Part shown: positions 34,878 to 43,651 of the stretch, one piece after another
Numbering within the stretch: position 1 is the first letter of the stretch
Layout of the letters: each line of letters opens with the position of its first letter
Assembly (NCBI RefSeq): GCF_036016755.1
Contig: NZ_JAYXIH010000003.1
Coordinates: 128,228 to 192,227, forward strand
Direction of reading: 5' to 3'
DNA length: 64,000 nt
From: Aurantimonas coralicida_A
Lineage (GTDB): Bacteria > Pseudomonadota > Alphaproteobacteria > Rhizobiales > Rhizobiaceae
The notes under the pieces: model-generated
What the model saw: the letters and a program-made list of their open reading frames with translations, nothing else
Told to the model about the DNA's origin: nothing
Databases searched by the model: none
Translations under genes and position numbers: made by a program

Positions 34878-35651
34878 ATGAAAGTCGTTATCCTGGCGGG
34901 CGGCCGCGGCTCGCGACTGGCCGAGGAAACCTCGGTGCGGCCGAAGCCGCTGGTGGAGATCGGCGAAAAGCCGATCATCTGGCACATCATGAGCATCTAC
35001 GCCCATTTTGGCTTCAAGGACTTCATCGTCTGTGCCGGCTACAAGGGCTACCAGATCAAGGAATATTTCGCGAACCTCGTTCTGCACCACAGCGACGTCA
35101 CGGTAGATCTCGGCCGGAACCTGATCCACTATCACCAATCGGACAAGCTCGATTGGCGCGTCAGCGTGATCGACACCGGTCTCGACACTATGACAGGCGG
35201 GCGGCTGAAGCGCGCCAAGCCGTATCTTACGCCGGGCGAGCCCTTTTGCATGACTTATGGCGATGGGGTCGCCGACGTGGACGTGGCCCGCGAAGCTGCG
35301 TTTCATCGCGCGCACGGGCTCAAGGCGACAATGTGTACCGTGGCACCACCCGGCCGTTTCGGCACGGTCAATATCGAGGGCGAACGCGTCTCGGCCTTCG
35401 TGGAGAAGCCCACGGCCGACACGCAACGCATCAATGGCGGCTTCTTCGTCCTGCAACCGGAGGTGCTCGATCTCATCGAGGGCGACGGCACGGTATGGGA
35501 GAGCGGGCCGCTGGAACGGCTGGTCGCCGAAGGCCAACTCGCCTCCTTTCGCCATGATGGCTTCTGGCGTCCCATGGACACGCTGCGCGAGCGTATTCAC
35601 CTCAACGAAATGTGGAATGCCAGCGCCGCGCCATGGAAGGTTTGGACGTGA
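34878..35651 (+). CDS. rfbF: glucose-1-phosphate cytidylyltransferase
   Basis: 257 residues with the sugar-nucleotidyltransferase start MKVVILAGGRGSRLAEETSV and RPKPLVEIGEKPIIWHIM, then YGDGVADVDV near 126 (metal-binding aspartates) and the EKP motif in FVEKPTADTQRINGGFFV. It makes CDP-glucose from CTP and glucose 1-phosphate, the first step of CDP-deoxysugar synthesis. Length and motifs are those of RfbF. The next gene, rfbG, starts inside its last codons, so the two are translationally coupled. Confidence 0.95.
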   Translation: MKVVILAGGRGSRLAEETSVRPKPLVEIGEKPIIWHIMSIYAHFGFKDFIVCAGYKGYQIKEYFANLVLHHSDVTVDLGRNLIHYHQSDKLDWRVSVIDTGLDTMTGGRLKRAKPYLTPGEPFCMTYGDGVADVDVAREAAFHRAHGLKATMCTVAPPGRFGTVNIEGERVSAFVEKPTADTQRINGGFFVLQPEVLDLIEGDGTVWESGPLERLVAEGQLASFRHDGFWRPMDTLRERIHLNEMWNASAAPWKVWT

Positions 35652-36706
35652 CCGGATTCTGGACCGGCCGCCGCGTCCTCGTCACCGGTCATACCGGCTT
35701 CAAGGGCGGCTGGCTCTCTCTGTGGCTGGAACGCCTAGGGGCGCAGGTGACGGGCATTGCCCGCGCGCCCGAGACCGAGCCGGCGCTTTATTACCTACTT
35801 GGCCCCTGGAACGGCCAAGACCATCATCTCGCCGACATCCGCGATCTCTCGGCGCTGGCGCCGCTGGTAAAAACGGCGCGCCCGCAAGTGGTGTTTCATC
35901 TGGCTGCCCAGCCGTTGGTGCGGCGGTCCTATGCCGAGCCGGTCGAGACCTTCGAGACCAATGTCATGGGCACAGTGAACCTTCTTGAGGCCATACGTGG
36001 GGCACCGGATGTGCAGGCGGTGGTGGTGGTGACCACCGACAAGGTCTATGCCCATCGCGATGATGGTCGTCCGTTTGACGAGGACGACCGGCTTGGCGGC
36101 AATGACCCCTACAGCTGCTCGAAGGCCTGTGCCGAACTCGTCGTCCAGGGTTTCCGCGACAGTTTCTTCGGTTCGGGCGGCCCGGCACTGGCCACCGCCC
36201 GCGCCGGCAATGTGGTCGGCGGCGGAGACTGGTCGGAGGATCGACTGGTGGCCGATTGCGTGCGTTCGCTCGAAGCGGGGAGGCCCGTCCATCTACGCGC
36301 GCCGCGCTCGACCCGGCCCTGGCAGCATGTGATTGAGCCGCTGGCGGGCTATCTGAAACTGGCGCAGGCGCTGACGGAGGAGCCGGCCCGCGCGCCGCAG
36401 GCTGTGAATTTCGGTCCGGACCCGGATCAGTCCGCCACGGTAGCCGAGATGGCGGAGCGGCTCGCCGCCGCTTGGGGCGCTGCCGAAGCCTGGCTTGCCG
36501 ACGAGGGACCGCATCCGCCCGAGGCGAAGGCGTTGCGTCTGCGCTCGGATCGCGCCGCCGAGGCACTGGGCTGGCGACCCCGCCTATCGCTGGACGAAAC
36601 CCTTACTTGGACCGCCGACTGGTATCGCGCTCACCGCGCCGGTGCCGACATGCGCGGATTCACGACGACGCAGATTGCCGCCTATGAAGAGCGGGCGTCG
36701 CGATGA
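35648..36706 (+). CDS. rfbG: CDP-glucose 4,6-dehydratase
   Basis: 352 residues from the GTG at 35648, which overlaps the rfbF stop (GTGA) and has GGAAGG seven bases upstream; an ATG at 35633 is the alternative. It is an extended SDR with VLVTGHTGFKGGWLSLWLERLGA (NAD loop), HLAAQPLVRRSY near 92, and the YxxxK active site in DPYSCSKACAELV near 160. It converts CDP-glucose to CDP-4-keto-6-deoxyglucose. No RfbH-type 3-dehydrase is in the window, so the product must go to a different branch, presumably via the epimerase and C-methyltransferase that follow. Confidence 0.95.
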   Translation: MTGFWTGRRVLVTGHTGFKGGWLSLWLERLGAQVTGIARAPETEPALYYLLGPWNGQDHHLADIRDLSALAPLVKTARPQVVFHLAAQPLVRRSYAEPVETFETNVMGTVNLLEAIRGAPDVQAVVVVTTDKVYAHRDDGRPFDEDDRLGGNDPYSCSKACAELVVQGFRDSFFGSGGPALATARAGNVVGGGDWSEDRLVADCVRSLEAGRPVHLRAPRSTRPWQHVIEPLAGYLKLAQALTEEPARAPQAVNFGPDPDQSATVAEMAERLAAAWGAAEAWLADEGPHPPEAKALRLRSDRAAEALGWRPRLSLDETLTWTADWYRAHRAGADMRGFTTTQIAAYEERASR

Positions 36707-37233
36707 GATTCATTGAGACGAAGGTGGCCGGCGCCTGGGAGATCGAGATCGAGCCACTCCCCGACGAGCGGGGTTTTTTTGCGCGCGCGTTTTGCGCGGA
36801 AACCTTCGCGGCGCGAGGGCTGATGGATCGATTCGTTCATGCCGACATCTCCTTCAACCCCTCCCGGGGCACGCTGAGAGGGATGCATCTCCAGGCTCCT
36901 CCGAGGGCTGAGATCAAGCTCGTTCGCGCCGTGCGCGGCCGAATTTTCGATGTCGCCGTGGATCTGCGACCGCAGTCGCCGACCTATCTCGGCCATGCCG
37001 CCGTCGAACTCGACGCGAGCCGCTGGAACGCCCTCTATGTGCCCGCCGGCTGTGCCCACGGGTTCCTTACCCTCGAAGACGATTGCGAGGTCCTCTACCT
37101 CGTCTCCGAGATCTACGCCCGCGACCTCGCCCGCACCTTCCGCTGGAACGATCCCGCCTTCGGCGTGAACTGGCCGGCCGAACCCCAGATCATCTCGGCC
37201 CGTGATGCCAATGCAGAGGACTTCAAGCCATGA
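36703..37233 (+). CDS. RmlC-like 4-keto-6-deoxysugar epimerase
   Basis: 176 residues starting at ATGA over the rfbG stop. It is a cupin of the dTDP-4-dehydrorhamnose 3,5-epimerase family: DERGFFARAFCAETF, the ISFNPSRGTLRGMHLQ motif near 50 with the catalytic histidine, and VPAGCAHGFLTLEDDCEVLYLVS near 108. In this operon its substrate should be the CDP-4-keto-6-deoxyhexose made by RfbG rather than a dTDP sugar. Whether it acts at C3, C5 or both is not evident. A run of seven T at 36774-36780 lies in the coding sequence. Confidence 0.88.
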   Translation: MRFIETKVAGAWEIEIEPLPDERGFFARAFCAETFAARGLMDRFVHADISFNPSRGTLRGMHLQAPPRAEIKLVRAVRGRIFDVAVDLRPQSPTYLGHAAVELDASRWNALYVPAGCAHGFLTLEDDCEVLYLVSEIYARDLARTFRWNDPAFGVNWPAEPQIISARDANAEDFKP

Positions 37234-38540
37234 ACGCTCCCTTCGATCCCGCAAAGCTGCCTGCCAGCGCGCCCACCACAGTCATGGAGGCGCCGTCCGA
37301 TGTGACGCTCAGCATCTGCGTCCCCACCTACAATCGCGCGCGCTTCCTCGAACATCTCTTTCCGCATCTGGCCGAGGCGAGCCAGGCCTTCGACTTCACC
37401 TATGAAATCGTCGTCTCGGACAATGCTTCGCCGGACGATACGGCCACCGTGGTCGAGCGCTTCCAGGCGGACGGCTTGCCGATCCGCTATTTCCGTCAGG
37501 AAGAGAACAAGGTTCTGTCCAATCTCCTCAGCGCCTTCCACCATGCGCGGGGACGCTATCTCGTCTATCTGGCGGATGATGATCTGATCGTCCCGGAGGC
37601 GCTGGCCGACAACATCCGCTTCATGCTGGCCAATCCGGAGATCCGGGCCTGCTACACCCCGTGGGACATCTACGACGATGTGAACAAGGCCTCGCATCAG
37701 TTGTTTTATCAGCTGGATAGCGAGCTCGCTGTCTTCCATCCCGGTCAGGAGGTAGATCTGCTCAATATGCTCGTCAAAAATCACATCATCCCGGAGATCG
37801 CGATCTACCGGGCCGATGCCGTGCGCTGCATCGTCTCGGCGCCACGCTTCTGTTACTGGGCGTTCAGCTACCTCGCCGCGATCGCCGCGCAAGGGCCGAT
37901 CGCCTTCCGGCAGATGCCCTACTACCGCTCGGTGACACTGTCGCCCGTCATGCCCAACCGATCCCAGGAAGGGACCGCCGACAACCTGTCCAACTGGGAC
38001 AGCTTCCGAGGTGGCATCGAATACATGATTTTCAGCCTACTGCGCCGGCATAACGTTACCCCCGACGCGGAATTACGGCTGGCGTTCCGCGACATGGTGG
38101 ACAGCTTTCTGCAATTGCGTATGCGCGTGACCTTGAGACTGTGGCTGGGCCGCCGGGATTATATCCGCGCCTATGAAATCCTCTGCCGCCTGAACTATCT
38201 CAACCCCAACGCGATCGAGGGGATCGACAATCTGGAGAAGCTGTCGCCGTTGATCATGGCGCAGACGCTGGCGCGCCTCGCCAACGGCATCGCCGGAATC
38301 GACCGCGTAGTGCTGGCCGGTATCGGCGACAGCGATGCCGTCGGGACCATGTTGCGGGATCTGGGGCTGGAGGAGCGTATCCGGGTTGAAGCCGCCTCGG
38401 ATGCGCCTGACGAAGGCGCCCGGACTGGCTGCCTTGTCTTCATTGGACAAGAGAATCTGCGCCAGGATTTTGTGGATCAAGGCTATGAATCTGGGCTCAT
38501 CGTCAGCGAAAGGAATATCAGCGCCAACATTCTGATCTAA
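37230..38540 (+). CDS. family 2 glycosyltransferase with C-terminal extension
   Basis: 436 residues, ATGA overlap with the previous gene. The GT-A domain starts near residue 27 (LSICVPTYNRARFLEHLFPHL) and has SDNASPDDT near 65 and the DXD-like YLADDDLIVPE near 112. The domain ends near 260, and the remaining 170 residues are unusual: a helical region, then an apparent Rossmann-like piece (VVLAGIGDSDAVGTMLRDLGLEERIRV). The same kind of small nucleotide-fold domain occurs at the start of the FkbM gene at 43.7 kb. It lacks membrane helices and should be a cytoplasmic transferase for the island's glycan. Confidence 0.85.
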   Translation: MNAPFDPAKLPASAPTTVMEAPSDVTLSICVPTYNRARFLEHLFPHLAEASQAFDFTYEIVVSDNASPDDTATVVERFQADGLPIRYFRQEENKVLSNLLSAFHHARGRYLVYLADDDLIVPEALADNIRFMLANPEIRACYTPWDIYDDVNKASHQLFYQLDSELAVFHPGQEVDLLNMLVKNHIIPEIAIYRADAVRCIVSAPRFCYWAFSYLAAIAAQGPIAFRQMPYYRSVTLSPVMPNRSQEGTADNLSNWDSFRGGIEYMIFSLLRRHNVTPDAELRLAFRDMVDSFLQLRMRVTLRLWLGRRDYIRAYEILCRLNYLNPNAIEGIDNLEKLSPLIMAQTLARLANGIAGIDRVVLAGIGDSDAVGTMLRDLGLEERIRVEAASDAPDEGARTGCLVFIGQENLRQDFVDQGYESGLIVSERNISANILI

Positions 38541-38709
38541 GCAACTCCTTGCCCGCTGGCTGAACACCTCTTCCACGCTCTCACAAGCCGACTCGTGTCC
38601 GCTTGCCGCCGCGGCTAAAGTCGAGCATTGACCGACCAGCCACATCGGTGGCGCCGGACCGCATTGGAGGCGAACGAGTGAGATCGACCCGACGCAATGG
38701 AGCGATCTG

Positions 38710-39936
38710 GTGAACTGCAGGCACTGCGGCGGCGCCCTTCGTCTGCCGTTTCTCGATCTCGGCAGCGCTCCGCCCTCCAACGCCTACCTCACCGAAGAGG
38801 CGCTGCGGGAGCCGGAAATCTGGTTCCCACTGCGGCTGCTGGTCTGTGGCAGCTGCTGGCTCGTGCAGACCGAAGATTACGCCGGCCGCGCCGCACTGTT
38901 CACCGATGACTACGCTTATTTCAGCTCGTTTTCGTCTTCCTGGCTGGCGCATGCCAAGCAATATGTGGGAACGATGGTCGCACGCCTCGGCCTCGGAGCT
39001 GAAAGTTCGGTCGTCGAGATCGCAGCCAATGACGGCTATCTCCTGCAATATGTCGCCGCCGCCGGTATCCCCTGCTATGGAATCGAACCGACCGTCGGCA
39101 CAGCCGCATCGGCGCGCGTCAAAGGACTCGAGATCATCGAGAGCTTCTTCGGCAACGCCCTGGCCGAAACCTTGGTCGAGCACGGCCGACAAGCCGACCT
39201 CATAACCGCGAACAACGTGCTGGCGCATGTGCCGGACATCAACGACTTCGTGGCAGGTTTCGCCAAGTTGCTGAAGCCGAGTGGCGTTGCGACATTCGAG
39301 TTTCCGCATCTGCTAATGATGGTGCGGGACAACCAGTTCGATACCGCCTACCACGAACACTATTCCTACCTGTCACTGACGGTGGTGGAGCGAATCTTCA
39401 CCCACAACGGACTGTTGGTTTTCGACGTCGAGGAACTGCCGACCCACGGTGGCAGCCTGCGGGTCTTCGCCCAGCGCCGCGATACGGCCATCCATCCCGT
39501 GTGCGCATCCGTTCCGGCGCTACGGGAGCGGGAAGCAAACGCGGGCATGAGCGACGCCGATTTCTATCGCGGTTTTCAGGTCGAGGCCGAGCGGGTCAAG
39601 GACGATCTGACGCGCTTCCTGATCGATGCCAAGCGCCAAGGCCTCAGCGTTGGCGCTTATGGCGCAGCGGCCAAGGGCAACACACTTCTCAACTTCGCCG
39701 GCGTGAAACGCGACCTTCTGCCCTATGTCGTGGATAAGAACCCAGTCAAACAGGGACGGTTCATGCCCGGCAGCCGCATTCCGATCGTCTCGGAAGATCA
39801 TTTGCGGGAATCGCGGCCAGACCGTGTCCTGATCCTGCCCTGGAACCTCGCCGACGAAGTCACCGCCCAATTGGCTTACATCCGCGCCTGGGGTGGCGCC
39901 TTCGTTACTGCCGTGCCGAGGATAAACCTTATCTGA
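38710..39936 (+). CDS. SAM-dependent C-methyltransferase for a deoxysugar (NovU/TylC3 type)
   Basis: 408 residues from a GTG at 38710. The order is a zinc-binding N-terminus with CRHCGG and CGSCW (C-x2-C pairs, Methyltransf_13), a class I SAM domain (VVEIAANDGYLLQYVAAAGIPCYGIEPT near 98), and a C-terminal Rossmann-like domain (VGAYGAAAKGNTLLNFAGV, Methyltransf_14). This three-part build is specific to enzymes that add a methyl branch at C3 of nucleotide-linked 4-keto-6-deoxysugars. It follows rfbF-rfbG-epimerase, so a CDP-linked branched sugar is the expected product. There is a 169-bp gap after the glycosyltransferase gene. Confidence 0.9.
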   Translation: MNCRHCGGALRLPFLDLGSAPPSNAYLTEEALREPEIWFPLRLLVCGSCWLVQTEDYAGRAALFTDDYAYFSSFSSSWLAHAKQYVGTMVARLGLGAESSVVEIAANDGYLLQYVAAAGIPCYGIEPTVGTAASARVKGLEIIESFFGNALAETLVEHGRQADLITANNVLAHVPDINDFVAGFAKLLKPSGVATFEFPHLLMMVRDNQFDTAYHEHYSYLSLTVVERIFTHNGLLVFDVEELPTHGGSLRVFAQRRDTAIHPVCASVPALREREANAGMSDADFYRGFQVEAERVKDDLTRFLIDAKRQGLSVGAYGAAAKGNTLLNFAGVKRDLLPYVVDKNPVKQGRFMPGSRIPIVSEDHLRESRPDRVLILPWNLADEVTAQLAYIRAWGGAFVTAVPRINLI

Positions 39937-39992
39937 CGGGTCGCGGAGAGATGCTGTCGGCGCAAGCCCAGCGCATCCGAGTCAGAGGACGC

Positions 39993-41300
39993 TTACGACG
40001 CGACGGTTCGCGTCTCGTCACGCCGGTGCGACGTCTGCCATGGTTCAGATCCGACCGAGGGGGCGAGGCTTGGGTCGTCGGGAAAGCAGGCGCGAAAATG
40101 ACCAATGCTGCCCTTCGATCGGCTTTCGGAGAGCAGATGCGCGCTGTCCCTCCTTCCCGCTTCTTGCGGGTCCGCGCGTAAGCTGGAGAGGAACCAGGCG
40201 CGCGAATCGCGCCCCAGAGCTGCGACAAAATCACGGCGCTGGCGGGGGTAGTCGGCCAATCGTGCATAGGTCTCGGCGAAGACGCCCAGCGTTTTCGCGG
40301 GCGTGCGCGACCTTGCCATGTCGGCAGCCGCCGCGGCTCCCAGCTCCGCCACCTCGCCGGCGTTTTGCCGTATCCGGTCGAGCAACGACGCGCACTGGGC
40401 GACATCCCCCACGACGAAGCCGTTACGGCCATGGCGCACGATACTTCGTTCGGCCGGGTTATCCCACACGATGGGCGTAGCTCCCATCGACATGGCTTCA
40501 ACCAGTGCGTTCTCGCCGGTGCCGTAGTGGCCTGGGCTCAGGAGATAAAAGAAGACGTCGATCCCTTTCAGGACCGCACGCGGATCTTTGGCATAGCCCT
40601 CGAACCGAATTCTCTCGGGATATCGCATAGCGGCGGCGCGGGCTGCGACCTCCCCCGTTGGGTCAAGGTGACCCCACATGGCGACGCGAATGTCACCGTC
40701 CATTGCATCGATCACATCGAAAATAGCCGGGTGCATTTTGATGAAATCGAGCGTGCCGAGATAGCCATAGCGCAAAGGGTGTCGGGGACTCACCCGGCGC
40801 TTGGGCGAGGCGAAGCCGAAGCCCGAATTGGCGATGCCGAACGCCTCCGGGCGTGCCTCCACCAACGGCAAGAGATTGGTCGCTTCCAGTGAGCAGGGAG
40901 AGGTGAAGAGCGTACGATCCGCCTCAGCCAAAAGGCCGGCCGGAATGAGCGGCTGGCCAAGACCCGAAATATGGACCCACAGCGCCAGACGCATCGCCGG
41001 GAGGGGTGTAGTGGCGAGCGAATGATAGACAAGGGGATGGTTCCACCACTCCACTTGCACCACATCCGCCGCTTCCACCAGATCGCAAAGCCGCTTGCTG
41101 CCGGGGCGGACAACAATGTGCCCGCCGGCCTCCGCGATGCGCCTGACGAAAGTGGTGTCGCGCGGCTCTTCCAGGAGAACGTATGTATGGCACAGGTGAT
41201 GCCCTCCGTCCGCAGGCTCGTCTCGGCTGGCTTCGGCCAGCACGGCGTGGGCCTTGCCGACGCCGCCACCAAGATGGGCGCAGATGTGGAGGATGTTCAC
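39993..41300 (-). CDS. GT-B fold (group 1) glycosyltransferase
   Basis: 435 residues from a GTG at 41300 overlapping the stop of the radical SAM gene upstream. The N-terminus MNILHICAHLGGGVGKAHAV carries the acceptor-side glycine loop, and the C-domain has DVFFYLLSPGHYGTGENALVEAMSMGATPIV, with the E-N-A-L-V-E-A motif of GT4-like enzymes. The last 75 residues (after ARLADYPRQRR) look unstructured. It transfers a sugar from an NDP donor in the cytoplasm. It is third in a minus-strand run: SDR, radical SAM, this gene. Confidence 0.82.
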   Translation of the reverse strand: MNILHICAHLGGGVGKAHAVLAEASRDEPADGGHHLCHTYVLLEEPRDTTFVRRIAEAGGHIVVRPGSKRLCDLVEAADVVQVEWWNHPLVYHSLATTPLPAMRLALWVHISGLGQPLIPAGLLAEADRTLFTSPCSLEATNLLPLVEARPEAFGIANSGFGFASPKRRVSPRHPLRYGYLGTLDFIKMHPAIFDVIDAMDGDIRVAMWGHLDPTGEVAARAAAMRYPERIRFEGYAKDPRAVLKGIDVFFYLLSPGHYGTGENALVEAMSMGATPIVWDNPAERSIVRHGRNGFVVGDVAQCASLLDRIRQNAGEVAELGAAAAADMARSRTPAKTLGVFAETYARLADYPRQRRDFVAALGRDSRAWFLSSLRADPQEAGRRDSAHLLSESRSKGSIGHFRACFPDDPSLAPSVGSEPWQTSHRRDETRTVAS

Positions 41301-42370
41301 TCAGCCGCTTCCAACATGGGCCGCCGTCCGCCGGGCGCCGCGATCGCAGGATCGAGCGTAACCTCTGCTTTGAATTTGGCCAGAAGCTCGACTCGATAGG
41401 GATCGATATTGTCCGGAAGGCAGTGACTGAGTTGGCCGCAACCGCTGCAGACGTTATTTTCGCAACGCTTGCCTTCCAAGTGCTGCAGGCGCAGCGCGTT
41501 CATAGCGTTGGAATTCCATATCGCCTTCATCGACGTCGTCCTGACGTCGCCAATGATCAGCTTGCGCCCCCAGTCGAGAAAGCAGGAACTGACGAGGCCG
41601 TCGGCATTCACCGAATAACCATAGAAAATGTAGGGACAGGTCTGCGTCGTCGCGACCGGCTGCTGGTAGATTCCTTGGGTAATCTTGACTCCCGTGTGGG
41701 CTTCGATGTCGAATTCCGGCCAGCAAGGCGCGAAGTTTTCAATGAAGATGCGATCGCAATGATCGCCGAAGGTGTCGAAGAATTCCTGCCGCTGCGCCTC
41801 GGTGATCAACTCGCCGGGGATCTTGACCACCACTTCGCACTGACCCTTGTTGGCGTAGAGCCATTTGACGTTCGTGACGAAGCCTTCGAAGTCGAAATCG
41901 AAGCCAGTGAAGCGCCTGTATTGCTCGCGCGTCATGCCATCGACGGAAATGTTGATCTTGTCGAGGCCGGCTTTCAGTACCGGGCCGAGGCGGTCCGGGG
42001 TCAGGAAGGTTCCGTTGGTGGTGGTGTCGATATAGTCCACATACCCGCTCGCCTTGGCATAGGCGATCATGTCGGCGAGGCGCTTGTTCAGGAACGGCTC
42101 GCCGTCCTTATATAGCCGCAACACCTTGATGGGTTTCTCAAACTCGGCGAGATCGTCGACGATCTTCGTGAATACGTCGAACTTCATGGCGCCCTGGTAG
42201 CGACCGGTCTCGCGGATCATGTCGCGATGACCGGTGGGGCAGAACGTACACTGGAAATTGCACGAACTGGCGGGATCGACGAAGACGACGAAGGGCGTCT
42301 CGAGCGGAATGACGGTCTCGAGCGCCGTCCGGTCGTCGAGGTTTATGCGTGGCTTGATCTCTGCCTTCAT
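41297..42370 (-). CDS. radical SAM / SPASM domain enzyme
   Basis: 357 residues from the ATG at 42370. The [4Fe-4S] motif is CNFQCTFCP with Cys 37, 41 and 44; LYKDGEPFLNKRL (GGEP-like) and TTNGTFLTP follow. A SPASM region near the C-terminus supplies more cluster cysteines (TCPYIFYGYSVNADGLVSSC and CENNVCSGCGQLSHC). It cleaves SAM to start radical chemistry in the cytoplasm. SPASM enzymes usually modify peptides, but versions beside glycosyltransferases and FkbM genes occur in glycan loci with unknown substrates. It is coupled to the downstream glycosyltransferase (GTGA overlap), and the SDR gene ends 16 bp upstream. Confidence 0.88.
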   Translation of the reverse strand: MKAEIKPRINLDDRTALETVIPLETPFVVFVDPASSCNFQCTFCPTGHRDMIRETGRYQGAMKFDVFTKIVDDLAEFEKPIKVLRLYKDGEPFLNKRLADMIAYAKASGYVDYIDTTTNGTFLTPDRLGPVLKAGLDKINISVDGMTREQYRRFTGFDFDFEGFVTNVKWLYANKGQCEVVVKIPGELITEAQRQEFFDTFGDHCDRIFIENFAPCWPEFDIEAHTGVKITQGIYQQPVATTQTCPYIFYGYSVNADGLVSSCFLDWGRKLIIGDVRTTSMKAIWNSNAMNALRLQHLEGKRCENNVCSGCGQLSHCLPDNIDPYRVELLAKFKAEVTLDPAIAAPGGRRPMLEAAE

Positions 42371-42386
42371 GAATTCGGACTTGTCC

Positions 42387-43286
42387 TCAGTTTCCGGCCG
42401 ACACCAGGTTGCACACTCCGACGACCACCGTCGGATCTCCTGGCCGCGGCTCGGCGGCGCCAAATTCCAGCAGGTCACGGCGCCCCATTGCGTCCGCCAC
42501 GCGCTCGGCGAGCTGCCGAACGGTAACGGCGCGACCAGAGCAGATGTTAATTGCGCCAGGCTGGCCTGTGTCAACCACCTGCGCCACCATGGCACCGGCT
42601 GCGCGGACATCGAGAAAATCGCGTAGCTGCGTGCCCGATGAGAGCCGGGCCACCTGGCCGCGATCGATCTGCTGGCGGACATAAGCGGCGAGACGACTGG
42701 GGTGCTCCCCCTCGCCATAAAGATAAAACAGCCGCGCCCATGAGAACGTGGTGCCGGTCCCGGCGAAAAAAGGCTGGAGGATCTGGAGCAGGGCGAGCTT
42801 TGCCGTAGCGTAGAGTGTCGTTGGTCCGAGCGGCGAGTCGCTGCTCAGATGCGCAGATGGCAGCGCATATTCGAAGCAGGTCCCGATGCCGATGACGTGG
42901 CCGACACCGGCAGACGCGGCCCCACGCGCCAGCGCCAGGCTGCCACGAACGCAATCGAGGTTTTCCGGCGCGTGGAGATAAATGCCGGGGGTCGCAAACC
43001 ATGCCGCATGGATGATGGCGTCCACCCCGGCGCTCGCCTTAGACCAGAACGCCGGCTCTTCCGCGAACAGGTCCTCGGTCTCGATAATGTCGGCTTCTGC
43101 GGCCAGCCGGCCGCCAGTGCCAGTGCGCAGCACCACCCGCACGCTGTGGCCGTTCTCGCTCAACGCGCGGTGGATTTGCCGTCCGACGAAGCCAGTGGCG
43201 CCAGTGAGCAAAACTGTCTTGGCGGGAAGCGAGCCCGGCCGCATTGAGGCGGGACAGTCGGTATCGGGCCGAGGTTCAGTCTGCAT
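42387..43286 (-). CDS. NAD(P)-dependent epimerase/dehydratase (extended SDR)
   Basis: 299 residues. KTVLLTGATGFVGRQIHRALSENGH near 23 is the nucleotide-binding loop, and IIHAAWFATPG and a catalytic-type TTLYATAKLALLQIL (Y-x-x-x-K) near 155 follow. The family includes NDP-sugar 4-epimerases and 4-ketoreductases. In an island that makes a CDP-4-keto-6-deoxysugar and methylates it, a reductase is needed and this is the only candidate, so that job is inferred. First gene of the minus-strand trio and divergent from the FkbM gene. Confidence 0.85.
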   Translation of the reverse strand: MQTEPRPDTDCPASMRPGSLPAKTVLLTGATGFVGRQIHRALSENGHSVRVVLRTGTGGRLAAEADIIETEDLFAEEPAFWSKASAGVDAIIHAAWFATPGIYLHAPENLDCVRGSLALARGAASAGVGHVIGIGTCFEYALPSAHLSSDSPLGPTTLYATAKLALLQILQPFFAGTGTTFSWARLFYLYGEGEHPSRLAAYVRQQIDRGQVARLSSGTQLRDFLDVRAAGAMVAQVVDTGQPGAINICSGRAVTVRQLAERVADAMGRRDLLEFGAAEPRPGDPTVVVGVCNLVSAGN

Positions 43287-43651
43287 GGCGGCGCTGCCGT
43301 TCGCATTGCTGTATCGTGATCACACTGCCACCGGTCAGATGGCTCATGGCGGGAATCACTGTGGCCACCGCGCAAGCGCCACAAGGTTTGCGGCAGGGAG
43401 CGCGTTCAGGGTGCCGTTCGGTAGACTGCGGCGACAAAAGCCGCAGATTGATGACGCCGTATAGCCCGCCGAGCCTGGGAACTCCAGGCGGAGCGGTCAA
43501 ATGCGCGAGAAAGGGATTGGGCCGAGGTGCGGCAGCGTAATTGGGAGAACCGGCTGTCGCGGCTGCGCGAAGAATGGTGGGTGGCGTGACCTCTGTTTGC
43601 CCCGCTGCATCCCCCGGTCGCGATGACCGGGTCAGCCGCCATTTCGACACC

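Noticed and set aside
36774..36780. Run of seven T in the RmlC-like gene as a phase-variation switch
   Set aside because: Seven bases is short for a contingency tract in this type of genome, and the reading frame is intact.
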